NCBI RefSeq assembly: GCF_014639155.1
Contig: NZ_BMFT01000001.1
Location: 1,240,001-1,304,000, forward strand
Length of the DNA: 64,000 nucleotides
Source of the DNA: Paenibacillus segetis
GTDB lineage: Bacteria > Bacillota > Bacilli > Paenibacillales > Paenibacillaceae
Reading direction: 5' to 3'
Shown: positions 1 through 8,897 of the stretch, in pieces
Numbering within the stretch: the stretch's first letter is position 1
Layout of the letters: each line of letters begins with the position of its first letter
The notes under the pieces: generated by a model
What the model was told of the DNA's origin: nothing
Databases searched by the model: none
The model's input: only the letters and a program-made list of their open reading frames with translations
Position numbers and translations under genes: made by a program

Positions 1-566
1 ACCGCGGGCGAATCCGCATGCTTGAGAAGGTAGAAAGGTTTGCCGAGCTGCGTAGGGTGTGCGGTGCCATACAGCGTTTCAAGTGAATTCTGTAGACTAG
101 ATGCCAGAATTGCACTGCGACCTTCGTCTTGATGAAGGACCAAAGGTCCACGTTTTGATTTGTTCCGACCCCAATTCACATGTAAGCTGACGACGATTTC
201 GGCGGGTAGTTCTTCAGTAAGTTGTTTACGTTGGGCTAAATCTCTTATGTGCCTGGAACGACTGCGTAACCAGCGATTATCATCGCTCAAGGCATAATCA
301 CCAGTTCTGTTGAGGATCGTTCGATAGCCATGACTACGAAGCACCATATAGAGCCTTCTAGATATAGCTAAATTGATATCCTTTTCCAAAATTTCTCCGT
401 AGGAAGTACCGCCATCGATTCCGCCGTGACCGGCATCAATTAAGATGACGGGTTCTGGAAATGCATGCCGTAGATCTTTATCGTCAGCTTGGGCTGAAGA
501 AGTCCATAGGCAGGAAGCCGCTAGCGCAGTGATAAGCAGGACTAGGAGGGACGAATGACGTTTCAT
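1..566 (-). CDS. N-acetylmuramoyl-L-alanine amidase (amidase_3 type), C-terminus cut off by window edge
   Basis: The first 188 residues are visible and the gene runs off the left edge. It starts with a signal peptide (hydrophobic residues 6-20, likely cleavage after SAQA). A zinc-dependent amidase_3 domain follows: IDAGHGGIDGG carries the first zinc histidine (residue 47), EKDINL the glutamate (residue 61) and SLHVNW the second histidine (residue 129). Enzymes of this family cut the bond between N-acetylmuramic acid and L-alanine in peptidoglycan. The size and motif spacing resemble CwlD, the spore-cortex amidase needed for muramic delta-lactam, but with the C-terminus missing I cannot separate it from vegetative autolysins. 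The gene is divergent from yqzE. Confidence 0.85.
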   Translation of the reverse strand, partial: MKRHSSLLVLLITALAASCLWTSSAQADDKDLRHAFPEPVILIDAGHGGIDGGTSYGEILEKDINLAISRRLYMVLRSHGYRTILNRTGDYALSDDNRWLRSRSRHIRDLAQRKQLTEELPAEIVVSLHVNWGRNKSKRGPLVLHQDEGRSAILASSLQNSLETLYGTAHPTQLGKPFYLLKHADSPA

Positions 567-714
567 GATCTCACCTACAAGATTTATTTTTCTATAGGTT
601 GAGCCGAAAGTTGTTAAATCATGCATGCATCATCGGAATCCTTTGATTAGTCTGAGGTGAATCGGTGCAAGCTATAGTTAGGCAAGATCAGATTGAATGA
701 AAGGAGTGGGAAAT

Positions 715-927
715 ATGGCAAAAGGTGATGAGTTGGTGAAATACATTACGGAGAGGGTTGTTAATTATGTTGAGACCCCAAAAGAGATCCGTAAAGAACG
801 CGCTAAACCAAAGGAATCGTGGTCACATTTATGGTTTGGGATGATCCCTTTTTCGATTGGTTTATGGATGAAACGGATTCCGACTAAGCGAAAAAGAGAT
901 AAGCAAACTTCCTCCCGGCTTTTGTAG
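715..927 (+). CDS. yqzE: YqzE-like small protein
   Basis: A 70-residue protein with the pattern of Bacillus YqzE: an N-terminal helix (LVKYITERVVNYVETPKE), a charged stretch (RKERAKPKES), then the WFGMIPF segment and a basic tail. The start is placed at 715 because AAGGAG at 701-706 sits the right distance ahead of it. An in-frame ATG at 697 lies upstream of that ribosome binding site and has none of its own. The function of the family is unknown. In Bacillus, yqzE lies near the comG competence genes, but no com gene is seen here. The gene stands alone, followed by a terminator. Confidence 0.75.
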   Translation: MAKGDELVKYITERVVNYVETPKEIRKERAKPKESWSHLWFGMIPFSIGLWMKRIPTKRKRDKQTSSRLL

Positions 928-954
928 ATGAAGCTAATTTCATGGTTTGTACAA

Positions 955-1000
955 AATAACGGTCGCTGACCCATAATAACTGGGAAAGCAACCGTTTATT
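955..1000. terminator. Probable bidirectional rho-independent terminator
   Basis: An interrupted hairpin with arms AAATAACGGT and ACCGTTTATTT plus inner pairs GCT/AGC and CCCA/TGGG, followed by T-rich sequence. It lies between convergent genes (yqzE and the secreted protein at 1003-1959) and could serve both. Confidence 0.6.
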
Positions 1001-1002
1001 TT

Positions 1003-1959
1003 TTAACCTTTATAAGTAACAAAATAGCCACATTCCAATAGTGCATGAAGTGAAATCCACCGGGAAGATGAGTCTGTTCCAGTCAGAACATAGATAGATT
1101 CGTTAGAATATGTTGATGAATTAGATCCGGACCATTTTTGGTAACCGTGAATAGGTAATGACATCGAATAAGTGCGTTTCGGACCAGATGAGATAAAAAC
1201 AAGTCGCTTACTTACATTCAATAAGGTTTCAAATGATTCTTGCTTAACTTGTAGTGCTTTCTCCGTCATCCATAAAATATTATCGTAAGGATCAAAAACT
1301 TTGGAAGTATGAACCGTTCGTTCAGGTGATAATTCCTTCTGGGCACTTCCTACAGCAAGCTCAGGGGCACGATAAGCAGCTACTTGCTGGGCCCAGCTAT
1401 TCTTGCTCTCCGGTAACAATTCTCCTGTTAAGGCGTTCAGATAATGAGTTGAATTTTTGGAATTAGGTTTAGCCACTTCCCATTCCGCTAATACGGGACC
1501 TCCGTATAACGGAACTGCATTTTCTGTAATAACTCCCAGTTTGGATAGTCCGCTTCCTTTGAGAGCGGACTCCAGGGTGGATTGAACATATAAGGAGTCG
1601 GGACCACTACCGTACTCAACCAGTTTATACTCACCACTTTCTGTGGAGGAAATAATGAGATAGCCGGGAGGAGCTTGCTTTGTCTTAATAGTCACAAGCC
1701 AGCTGTGCGTCCCTGGACCAAGTGGCTCGATCACGGAATCGGCATCATCCCAGGTGGAGAGGGTCTCGGAAGAGGCTAATTGTTTGATCACATCTGCAAC
1801 ATAGTCTCGAAGATCAGCAGGCGCTGTGTCCAAAGCCTGGGCGGATTGGGCCACTTGCGCATGTAGCACGTTTACTTGAGGCTGCAGGACGATAGGCAGG
1901 AGAAGGATTGTACTAAGTAATATTTTGGCTACTATTGAAGTCGGTTTCCAGATATTCAA
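1003..1959 (-). CDS. Secreted protein of unknown function
   Basis: A 318-residue protein starting at a TTG codon with AAGGTG upstream. The N-terminus is a signal peptide (hydrophobic residues 10-26, possible cleavage after LHA). The rest is soluble, with a central stretch PGYLIISSTESGEYKLVEYGSG that resembles the PepSY-like or pre-domain regions found beside secreted peptidase domains in Paenibacillus. I see no catalytic triad or metal motif. The C-terminal third is rich in Ser, Thr and Tyr. I do not recognise the family. The gene is monocistronic, and the 180 bases upstream to yqhG carry no clear site that I can defend. Confidence 0.7.
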   Translation of the reverse strand: MNIWKPTSIVAKILLSTILLLPIVLQPQVNVLHAQVAQSAQALDTAPADLRDYVADVIKQLASSETLSTWDDADSVIEPLGPGTHSWLVTIKTKQAPPGYLIISSTESGEYKLVEYGSGPDSLYVQSTLESALKGSGLSKLGVITENAVPLYGGPVLAEWEVAKPNSKNSTHYLNALTGELLPESKNSWAQQVAAYRAPELAVGSAQKELSPERTVHTSKVFDPYDNILWMTEKALQVKQESFETLLNVSKRLVFISSGPKRTYSMSLPIHGYQKWSGSNSSTYSNESIYVLTGTDSSSRWISLHALLECGYFVTYKG

Positions 1960-2139
1960 GTCTCTACACCTTCATTTCATTTGAATTGAACCGTTCACAG
2001 CGTGGCAATGGGATGAAGCTTAGATTGCTTGTCCATTGTATTGGAGTGGGCTCAAAAATGGTGTTACAACATGTCGCGCTGTTACAAGTTGTTTAGCTTC
2101 TATTTTTGCGGTCTTTTAGCGAGTAGGGTCAATTTCTGG

Positions 2140-3099
2140 TCAACGCGGCGAACGTAGATGAAAGATGCCGTAGTTCACGGTAGATACGACAATTCTCGGC
2201 TCGTACTGCCAGCGGATTTCTCCTTGTCTGGATTCGAACTGCTCCTGAATGGCTTGCTTTTGTTCTTCATCAGGTTGCTCCAATAGATCTCCGTAATAGG
2301 ACTCAATGAGCATGAGTTCCTCTCTCAGACGTTCGGAGGCCGCTTCGGCCCAGCTGTGATCGTAAGCTTCGATTTTCTCTTGTAATCGGGATTGGAGTAT
2401 ATCGCGTCCATCAGCGAGTGAGAGTCTTGAAGGCTCGATAGCCACATTCTCGGGTACGCGAGGCACCCAGCTTTTGTCTGAAATTCTTGAGGAGAACATT
2501 TCATCAACCGTTCCACTTAGTAAAGATATCCCATAGAAGTGTAACTCCTCACGTTTCACATCGCAGGAGAGCTCGACCTTGAAGCATACAGCTAGCCACG
2601 GTTCATATGCTGCAGGAAGTAAAGTCATGCGCTGCCGCTGTCCAGGATCCTCAAATAAATAGACGCAGCGTCCACCGCGCTGTGCCGCAGCAAAAATCTG
2701 CTGGAGCCTTGGACTACCAAATGTAAGCTCCTCACGCTGAATCCTTCCTGGACCAAGTATTGGTAGTGGTCTGACTACACCGAAGTAACGTCCGAGGATA
2801 CTGTCTTCCTGCGGAGCTGTTGTCCCCGTTGTTCCTAGTGCTGCCGATTCTGCAGCTTGAAGGTCCAGATCAGCCTGATGTTTCTGAGGATCGAAGATAA
2901 AGGAGAACGACATCGTTTCTGGCTCAGCACCTGTTCGCTCGATGAAACCCCAATAATAAGGGCGGTTCGTTAAATCACGATCAGCCTGAGGTGAAAGTTT
3001 TACAGTAACGTGATTAGGTGATTTCTCGATAATTTGACACTCGGTTGTCTCCAAATACGTCATGACAAAATTCTGGATTTGTTCCATTTTCATCGTCAA
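2140..3099 (-). CDS. yqhG: YqhG family protein
   Basis: A 319-residue acidic soluble protein matching Bacillus YqhG: the start MEQIQNFVMTYLETTECQIIEKS, the segment LTNRPYYWGFIERTGAEPETM and the end YEPRIVVSTVNYGIFHLRS are family-like. Its function is unknown. Its conserved partner is the SNF2-type helicase YqhH, which lies immediately upstream here in the same order as in B. subtilis. The AGGAGG that serves yqhG lies inside the last codons of yqhH, so translation is probably coupled. A TTG at 3099 gives normal spacing from that site, while the in-frame ATG at 3093 would be farther away. Confidence 0.85.
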   Translation of the reverse strand: MTMKMEQIQNFVMTYLETTECQIIEKSPNHVTVKLSPQADRDLTNRPYYWGFIERTGAEPETMSFSFIFDPQKHQADLDLQAAESAALGTTGTTAPQEDSILGRYFGVVRPLPILGPGRIQREELTFGSPRLQQIFAAAQRGGRCVYLFEDPGQRQRMTLLPAAYEPWLAVCFKVELSCDVKREELHFYGISLLSGTVDEMFSSRISDKSWVPRVPENVAIEPSRLSLADGRDILQSRLQEKIEAYDHSWAEAASERLREELMLIESYYGDLLEQPDEEQKQAIQEQFESRQGEIRWQYEPRIVVSTVNYGIFHLRSPR

Positions 3100-3105
3100 T
3101 GTATT

Positions 3106-4875
3106 TTATCCTCCTAACAATTGCTTGAAGTCACCATCCGAATCCTTAGTAGATAATGTTTCATTATCCAGTTCATCCTTGATGGAATGAATACTACGAC
3201 CAAGTGTATCAACACGACGGGCAATTTCATTATCGTCCTGTGATTCCAATAATATTTTGTAGATGCTATTTTCCAGTGAACCTTTCTTCTCAAAACGTTC
3301 TAGAATAACATCGAGTTGCCCGATAACCATTTCAAACATGTTGATCTTCTCATGAAGCAAGTTCAGAATATGTTCTTCAATAGTCCCTTTCGTAGACAAG
3401 TTATATATCATGACATCATTTTCTTGTCCTAAGCGATGAACCCGTCCGATTCGCTGTTCAACCCGCATAGGATTCCAGGGGAGATCAAAATTGATCATCT
3501 GATGACAGAACTGTAGATTGATTCCTTCACCACCAGCTTCGGTAGCAATCATCACTTGAGCTCGGCCACGGAAGAGATCCATCATCCAGTCTTTCTTACC
3601 TCGGTTCATACCACCTCGATATGGAACGGCCGTCATATTACGGTCTCGGAAATATTTCATCAGATATTCTTGAGTTGCACGGTATTCGGTAAAGACGATC
3701 ACCTTGTCGTTCATCTCTTGGATGAGCTCCATCGTTTTCTCAGCCTTGCTATTCGTTTGAATCGTCTTAATAATGTCGACGAGCCCCCATATTCGCTCCC
3801 GTAGTGGAGAATCTGGGGCTAACTTTTTTGATAAATTAACGAGTGTAACAAAGACAGCATCCCGGCTACTACACACTTCCCGCTGAAGCGTAATCAATGA
3901 CAGCATACTACTCAGGTTGCCACCCGCAGCTTGATATTGATCTCTGACAAAAGAAGTGACACCATCGTAAAGTTTCTTTTCTTCGTCGGAGAGTTCAACA
4001 TGTACGTTGCGAACAATTCTCTTGGTGAACTCTAGTTCGCCGTCTCCACGCCGATTGCGAATCATAACTTTAGCGAGTTCACCCTTCAACTGTCCCTCAT
4101 TTTTGGCCACTCGTTTATCAACGACGAAATTGGTCGAGAAATCACCCAATCCACCAAGTTGGCCTGGTTTAAGTAAACTGATGAGGTTGAATAGTTCTCC
4201 CAAATCGTTTTGCACAGGGGTAGCGGTCAGTAGTAGGCAATATTTTTTGCGTAGCTTCAGCATAAATTGATAATTTGTAGTCTTCTTGTTCTTTAGCTTA
4301 TGAGCCTCATCAACAATGACCATGTCATACTCATTATTGAATAAAATATCCTTGTGAGGGTTGCGTTTTGCTGTATCCATAGAGGCAACAACGATGTCGT
4401 TTTGCCAAGAATATTCCTTTTTCTGCGCTACCGCAGGAATACCGAATTTCTGATTTAGCTCTCGCACCCATTGCAGAACAAGTGAAGCGGGTACAAGAAT
4501 GAGCACTTTACGGATAAGCCCACGAATCATATATTCTTTTAGAATCATACCGGCCTCAATCGTCTTACCGAGACCAACCTCATCTGCGAGAATAGCACGC
4601 CCACGCATTTCGAATAATACCTTTCGAGCAGTTTCTGTCTGATGAGGCAGCGGCGTCACGTTCTGTAAATGTTGAAGGCAAAGCATTTCTTCAAAGCTAG
4701 TGACCAAAGAGGCAGCTTCTGCCTGAGCAGAGAGGTTGAATAGCTTCCAATCATCCCATGGACCACCTTTATTTAAGCGAGTTTCAAGATCTTCGTACCA
4801 GCTATGGTCGAATTCGATCGGAACAGGAACTGAACCTGTAGAATTTACTGTAGGGCTATGGGGATGAGGACACAT
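3106..4875 (-). CDS. yqhH: SNF2-family DEAD/DEAH-box helicase YqhH
   Basis: A 589-residue ATPase with both RecA-like lobes of the SNF2/RapA group. Lobe 1 has Walker A in LADEVGLGKTIEAG (GLGKT at residues 101-105), the DEAH box VDEAHKLKN (189-192) and motif III LLTATPVQN. Lobe 2 has VIVFTEYRATQEYL, then IATEAGGEGINLQ and the arginine finger motif QRIGRVHRLGQ. Such proteins translocate on double-stranded DNA and remodel protein-DNA complexes. RapA, the nearest well-studied relative, recycles RNA polymerase. The exact role of YqhH is not established. It is transcribed with yqhG, which starts 6 bases after it. Confidence 0.88.
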   Translation of the reverse strand: MCPHPHSPTVNSTGSVPVPIEFDHSWYEDLETRLNKGGPWDDWKLFNLSAQAEAASLVTSFEEMLCLQHLQNVTPLPHQTETARKVLFEMRGRAILADEVGLGKTIEAGMILKEYMIRGLIRKVLILVPASLVLQWVRELNQKFGIPAVAQKKEYSWQNDIVVASMDTAKRNPHKDILFNNEYDMVIVDEAHKLKNKKTTNYQFMLKLRKKYCLLLTATPVQNDLGELFNLISLLKPGQLGGLGDFSTNFVVDKRVAKNEGQLKGELAKVMIRNRRGDGELEFTKRIVRNVHVELSDEEKKLYDGVTSFVRDQYQAAGGNLSSMLSLITLQREVCSSRDAVFVTLVNLSKKLAPDSPLRERIWGLVDIIKTIQTNSKAEKTMELIQEMNDKVIVFTEYRATQEYLMKYFRDRNMTAVPYRGGMNRGKKDWMMDLFRGRAQVMIATEAGGEGINLQFCHQMINFDLPWNPMRVEQRIGRVHRLGQENDVMIYNLSTKGTIEEHILNLLHEKINMFEMVIGQLDVILERFEKKGSLENSIYKILLESQDDNEIARRVDTLGRSIHSIKDELDNETLSTKDSDGDFKQLLGG

Positions 4876-5031
4876 GATGACAAAACCTCCATTAGTTGTT
4901 ACGTATTCTTTTAGATGTAGGTGTAGTATGGACGAAAAAGAGGGAGTTCATAACTTTAAAGATTTCCAGTGTCTAAGGTAGGAAATAAAATGACGAAATT
5001 AAGAAGGATTTTTTATATAAAGAGGCTGTGA

Positions 5032-5080
5032 AATCGATATGTAGTATAGTATAATTGTATTCGCACACTATATATTGTGA
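5032..5080 (+). promoter_or_regulatory. NrdR-box region and promoter of the ribonucleotide reductase gene
   Basis: ACACTATATATTGTGA at 5065-5080 matches the NrdR box consensus ACACWATATATWGTGT at 15 of 16 positions. A weaker copy at 5032-5047 matches 11 of 16, with starts 33 bases apart, close to the three-turn spacing of paired NrdR boxes. A TATAAT hexamer at 5050-5055 lies between them, so NrdR would sit over the promoter. NrdR is the ATP/dATP-sensing repressor of bacterial ribonucleotide reductases. Most of the 311-base gap at 4876-5186 otherwise shows no gene. Confidence 0.75.
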
Positions 5081-5186
5081 TCTATATGTAATTTCATGCT
5101 ATATCTCTTAACATAGGTGCGAGCTTTCGAAGTAAGTTTTGTTACGAAGATTATTCAAGGAAGAAACTTTTAGGAGGGTGTTTTTT

Positions 5187-7769
5187 TTGGACAAACAGCA
5201 GAAGCAAACCTTAGAAGGCTTGAGTGAGAAAATCTTTTTGGACCGCTATGCTTGGAAGGATGCTGATCCAAGTCATGCGAAGGTAGGGGACGTTGTTCTC
5301 GTGCTTACAAAAGATGATCCGAAGTTTCCGACGAAGGAAGTCGGGGAAATCGTTGCTCGCGAAGGTCGAATGGTTACGGTCAAGACACGCCGAGGCGAGC
5401 TCGTAGAATCGGATGTGGAGAAGCTAACGCTGAATATTGAGAAAACACCAGAGGAAATGTGGGATCGTCTAGCTACCTCTATCTCTTCAGTTGAAAAGAC
5501 GCCGGAACTTCAGAAGGATTGGGAAGAGAAGTTCCGCTATATATTGGATGATTGGAAATTAGTTCCTGGTGGACGAATTGCCGCAGGTGCAGGGGCTAGT
5601 GATGAATTGACACTCTTTAACTGCTATGTCATTCCTTCACCTAAAGATAGCCGTGGGGGAATTATGGAAACTTTGTCGGAAATGACAGAGATCATGGCTC
5701 GTGGCGGTGGTGTAGGGATTAATCTCAGTTCATTACGCCCACGTCGTGCCATTGTAAAAGGTGTAAATGGATCGTCTAGTGGAGCCGTATCTTGGGGCGG
5801 ACTGTTTAGCTATACGACGGGTCTAATAGAGCAAGGCGGCAGTAGACGTGGAGCATTGATGTTGATGATGAATGATTGGCATCCGGATATCCTCGATTTC
5901 ATCACAGTCAAACAAAGCATGGGGCAAGTTACGAATGCTAACCTGTCGGTATGCGTGAGCAATGATTTTATGAAGGCTGTTAAAGAAGATCTGGATTGGG
6001 AGCTTGTCTTCCCAGATACGACGGATGAGGATTATAACGACGTATGGGATGGCGATCTTGATAAATGGAAGGCTGCAGGACGAAATGTAGTTCATTATCG
6101 TACAGTTAAGGCCCGCGAGATCTGGCACACGATTATTGAGTCTGCTTGGAAATCGGCCGAGCCAGGTGTTGTATTTATGGAATACTATAATCAGATGTCC
6201 AACAGCTGGTATTTCAATCCAATTATTTGTACAAATCCATGTGGAGAACAGGGCTTACCAGGCTGGGGTGTCTGCAACCTGTCCGCGATTAATTTGTCCA
6301 AATTCTATGATGAAGAGAAACACGACATTGCATGGGATGATCTAGCGACTACAACGCGTTATTCCGTTCGCTTCTTAGATAATGTTATTGATCGAACCCC
6401 TTATCATTTTGAAGAAAATGAGTTGAATCAGAAGAAAGAACGCCGCGTAGGGCTTGGAACAATGGGCCTTGCGGAGCTGATGATTAAGCTGCATATTCGC
6501 TATGGTAGCCCAGAGTCACTAGAGTTTCTGGATAAACTATATGGCTTCATTGCCAAAGAAGCGTATCTGGCATCCTCAGAAATTGCGGAAGAGAAGGGTG
6601 CATTTCCAGCGTTTGAAGCAGACCCTTATTTACAAAGTGGATTTATGAAGGTGCTTTGTGATACGTATCCTGAAGTTGAGCAAGCAGTTCGTGAGAAAGG
6701 CGTTCGTAACGTAACACTTATTACACAAGCACCTACAGGTAGTACAGGTACTATGGTAGGAACATCAACCGGTATCGAGCCTTATTTCGCATTCAAATAT
6801 TACCGTCAAAGTCGTCTTGGTTTCGATGAACAGTTTGTGCCGATTGCTCAGGATTGGCTGGATACTCATCCAGGGGAGGAGCTTCCGGATTATTACGTAA
6901 CCGCGATGGATTTATCCGCTAAGGATCATATTCGTACACAAGCAGCTATTCAACGCTGGGTGGACAGCTCCATTTCCAAAACGGCGAATTGCCCGTCCGA
7001 TTTTACGGTAGAAGAAACAAAAGAGCTATATGAAATGGCATTTGACCTCGGATGTAAAGGGGTAACGATATACCGTGATGGCAGCCGTGATGTGCAAGTA
7101 CTACAAACGGAGAAGAAGGATGAGAAGCCAGTAGCGGAGGAAGTTATATCGACAGATGAAGAAGTGAGCAGCTTCACGCAGTCACTTTCTGTAAATACGG
7201 ATACCGATGATAAGGTAGCTTTGGATAAACAGTATAAAAAACGTCCACAAGTCCTTCGTGGTGCTACTTATAAAATCAATACTCCATTCGGCATGGCCTA
7301 CATTACGATTAACGATTTAGATGGGATCCCGAGTGAAATCTTCCTTAATGTCGGGAAGGCAGGCTCCGATGTGTTCGCTATGGCTGAAGCATTAGGACGC
7401 GTATGCTCTTTGTTCCTACGTTATGGCGATCATGGTCACAAGGTTGAGCTACTAATCAAGCATTTGAAAGGGATTGGTGGTTCCGGAGCGATTGGCTTTG
7501 GTCCAAACCGTGTGGAATCGATAGCGGATGCGGTAGCCAAAGCGTTAGAAACACATGTGCAAAATGGTCCCTATGTAGATCATGATCCCGCTCCAGTAGC
7601 GGCTACATTGGCTCATCATGATGATCACAATCATGAACCGGTTGGGAAGTCACACGGAGGTACATCAGTTACTTCACGTGATTTATGTCCGTCCTGCGGT
7701 GGTGCCACACTGATCAATATTGAGGGTTGTAAAACATGTAGTAATTGCGGATATAGCAAGTGCTCTTAA
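5187..7769 (+). CDS. nrdJ: Adenosylcobalamin-dependent (class II) ribonucleotide reductase
   Basis: An 860-residue enzyme that reduces ribonucleotides to deoxyribonucleotides using coenzyme B12. The start is a TTG at 5187, eight bases after AGGAGGG; an in-frame ATG at 5139 precedes that ribosome binding site. Motifs in order are LFNCYVIPS with the N-side active-site cysteine, NPCGEQGLPGWGVCNLS with the catalytic Cys and Glu, TQAPTGSTGTM and the TSCPD-like domain (LRGATYKINTPFG). At the C-terminus is a zinc ribbon with CPSCGG and CKTCSNCGYSKC. A His-rich linker (AHHDDHNHEP) precedes the ribbon. Single-gene, preceded by NrdR boxes and followed by a strong terminator. No aerobic class I genes are seen in this window. 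Confidence 0.95.
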   Translation: MDKQQKQTLEGLSEKIFLDRYAWKDADPSHAKVGDVVLVLTKDDPKFPTKEVGEIVAREGRMVTVKTRRGELVESDVEKLTLNIEKTPEEMWDRLATSISSVEKTPELQKDWEEKFRYILDDWKLVPGGRIAAGAGASDELTLFNCYVIPSPKDSRGGIMETLSEMTEIMARGGGVGINLSSLRPRRAIVKGVNGSSSGAVSWGGLFSYTTGLIEQGGSRRGALMLMMNDWHPDILDFITVKQSMGQVTNANLSVCVSNDFMKAVKEDLDWELVFPDTTDEDYNDVWDGDLDKWKAAGRNVVHYRTVKAREIWHTIIESAWKSAEPGVVFMEYYNQMSNSWYFNPIICTNPCGEQGLPGWGVCNLSAINLSKFYDEEKHDIAWDDLATTTRYSVRFLDNVIDRTPYHFEENELNQKKERRVGLGTMGLAELMIKLHIRYGSPESLEFLDKLYGFIAKEAYLASSEIAEEKGAFPAFEADPYLQSGFMKVLCDTYPEVEQAVREKGVRNVTLITQAPTGSTGTMVGTSTGIEPYFAFKYYRQSRLGFDEQFVPIAQDWLDTHPGEELPDYYVTAMDLSAKDHIRTQAAIQRWVDSSISKTANCPSDFTVEETKELYEMAFDLGCKGVTIYRDGSRDVQVLQTEKKDEKPVAEEVISTDEEVSSFTQSLSVNTDTDDKVALDKQYKKRPQVLRGATYKINTPFGMAYITINDLDGIPSEIFLNVGKAGSDVFAMAEALGRVCSLFLRYGDHGHKVELLIKHLKGIGGSGAIGFGPNRVESIADAVAKALETHVQNGPYVDHDPAPVAATLAHHDDHNHEPVGKSHGGTSVTSRDLCPSCGGATLINIEGCKTCSNCGYSKCS

Positions 7770-7795
7770 CCCAATAGAAGTTGATTTGAACAAGA

Positions 7796-7829
7796 AGAGG
7801 GAAGGCCCAAGGCCTTCCCTCTCTTTTTC
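7796..7829 (+). terminator. Rho-independent terminator after nrdJ
   Basis: A perfect 12-bp stem (AGAGGGAAGGCC / GGCCTTCCCTCT) with a 3-base loop, followed by CTTTTT. Confidence 0.92.
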
Positions 7830-7839
7830 GTACATATAT

Positions 7840-8733
7840 CTATCGTGAATATTCACTCTTCAGTTGGTTCTTCCATGTTTTTCGAAAAGATAGCGGTGTA
7901 AGCTCGGTTCGGTCTTTAAACAAATTGATAAAGTGACTTACATTATCTATGCCAATTTTTTCACTGATTTCGGCGACTGTAAGCTCTGAGTATTTAAGCA
8001 GCTCCTTGGCCCGAGTAATACGTAAATTAATGATATATTCACCCGGAGAGAGGCCGGTATGCTTTTTGAACAATTTAGATAAGTGATATTTATTTACTGA
8101 TAATTTATTTGCTAAATAATCTAATGATAATTTCTCATTGTATCTTTTATAGATGAAGTCAAGAGCTTCCATGACTAGTGGTGGTGCATCCATATTTGAA
8201 TGATCCGAAAGAGGGCTTGCAAGAATGACTTCCGTTAGCAATTCGACAATGAGTTTGGAGGATAATAATTCATTCTTTAGACTTTTATAATAATGTAACT
8301 CGATTAAATTTCGTAATAACTCAGGAATGGGAGTCTCATCTGAGGTTGACCGAACGGGTCCGTCTCCCTGTGAGAACTGTTCGTAATAAGCCCTTGCAGA
8401 CGCGCCGTGCAGGTGAATCCACAACTTTTCCCATACATGACCTTTGGCTGGCGCATAATGCTGATAATTCATACAGTCTATTAGAAAAATCTGTTTTGGG
8501 AGTATATTGTACACTTTCCCACCATAACTTAATCTACCTTGGCCTGAAATGGTGTAAACCAGGAGAAAGGAATCTAAATATTCTCGCTCTGTGTAATACG
8601 TAGATAGCGTCTTAAAATGACCGATTTCTTGAACGTAAAAAAGAGCAGTTCTGGCAAAATCAGAAGGCGTATTAATTAACCGAATCGAATCTTCCGACCA
8701 CGCATGTTCTGCGCTCTCCCAATAGGCTTGCAT
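7840..8733 (-). CDS. AraC-family transcriptional regulator, probably of L-rhamnose genes
   Basis: A 297-residue regulator with an N-terminal cupin-type sensor domain (SGQGRLSYGGKVYNILPKQIFLID) and a C-terminal double helix-turn-helix of AraC type (about residues 195-297: SLDYLANKLSVNKYHLSKLFKKHTG, then VAEISEKIGIDNVSHFINLFK). The start is set at 8733 because GGGAGG lies ten bases upstream; an in-frame ATG at 8772 has no such site. It is divergent from rhaB-rhaA, so control of rhamnose use (a RhaR/RhaS-like role) is a reasonable inference from position. The inducer is not shown by the sequence. Confidence 0.85.
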   Translation of the reverse strand: MQAYWESAEHAWSEDSIRLINTPSDFARTALFYVQEIGHFKTLSTYYTEREYLDSFLLVYTISGQGRLSYGGKVYNILPKQIFLIDCMNYQHYAPAKGHVWEKLWIHLHGASARAYYEQFSQGDGPVRSTSDETPIPELLRNLIELHYYKSLKNELLSSKLIVELLTEVILASPLSDHSNMDAPPLVMEALDFIYKRYNEKLSLDYLANKLSVNKYHLSKLFKKHTGLSPGEYIINLRITRAKELLKYSELTVAEISEKIGIDNVSHFINLFKDRTELTPLSFRKTWKNQLKSEYSR

Positions 8734-8792
8734 ATATAAAATGCCTCCCAAGATTCTATTATTTTTCAACAATAATGTTGGATGTATTCATA

Positions 8793-8820
8793 AATATAAG
8801 CACTTACAATGTGAATATAA
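8793..8820. promoter_or_regulatory. Candidate AraC-type direct repeat in the rhamnose divergent promoter
   Basis: AATATAA occurs at 8793-8799 and again at 8814-8820, exactly 21 bases apart (two helical turns), the layout expected for AraC-family dimers. It lies between the regulator gene and rhaB. AT-rich background makes chance repetition possible. Confidence 0.35.
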
Positions 8821-8897
8821 ACTATTATCGCATATGCGGGAGGAAACTGTTCAAAAAATCTTTTGTTTAAGATTAAAGTAAAATAAGGAGTGTCTGT

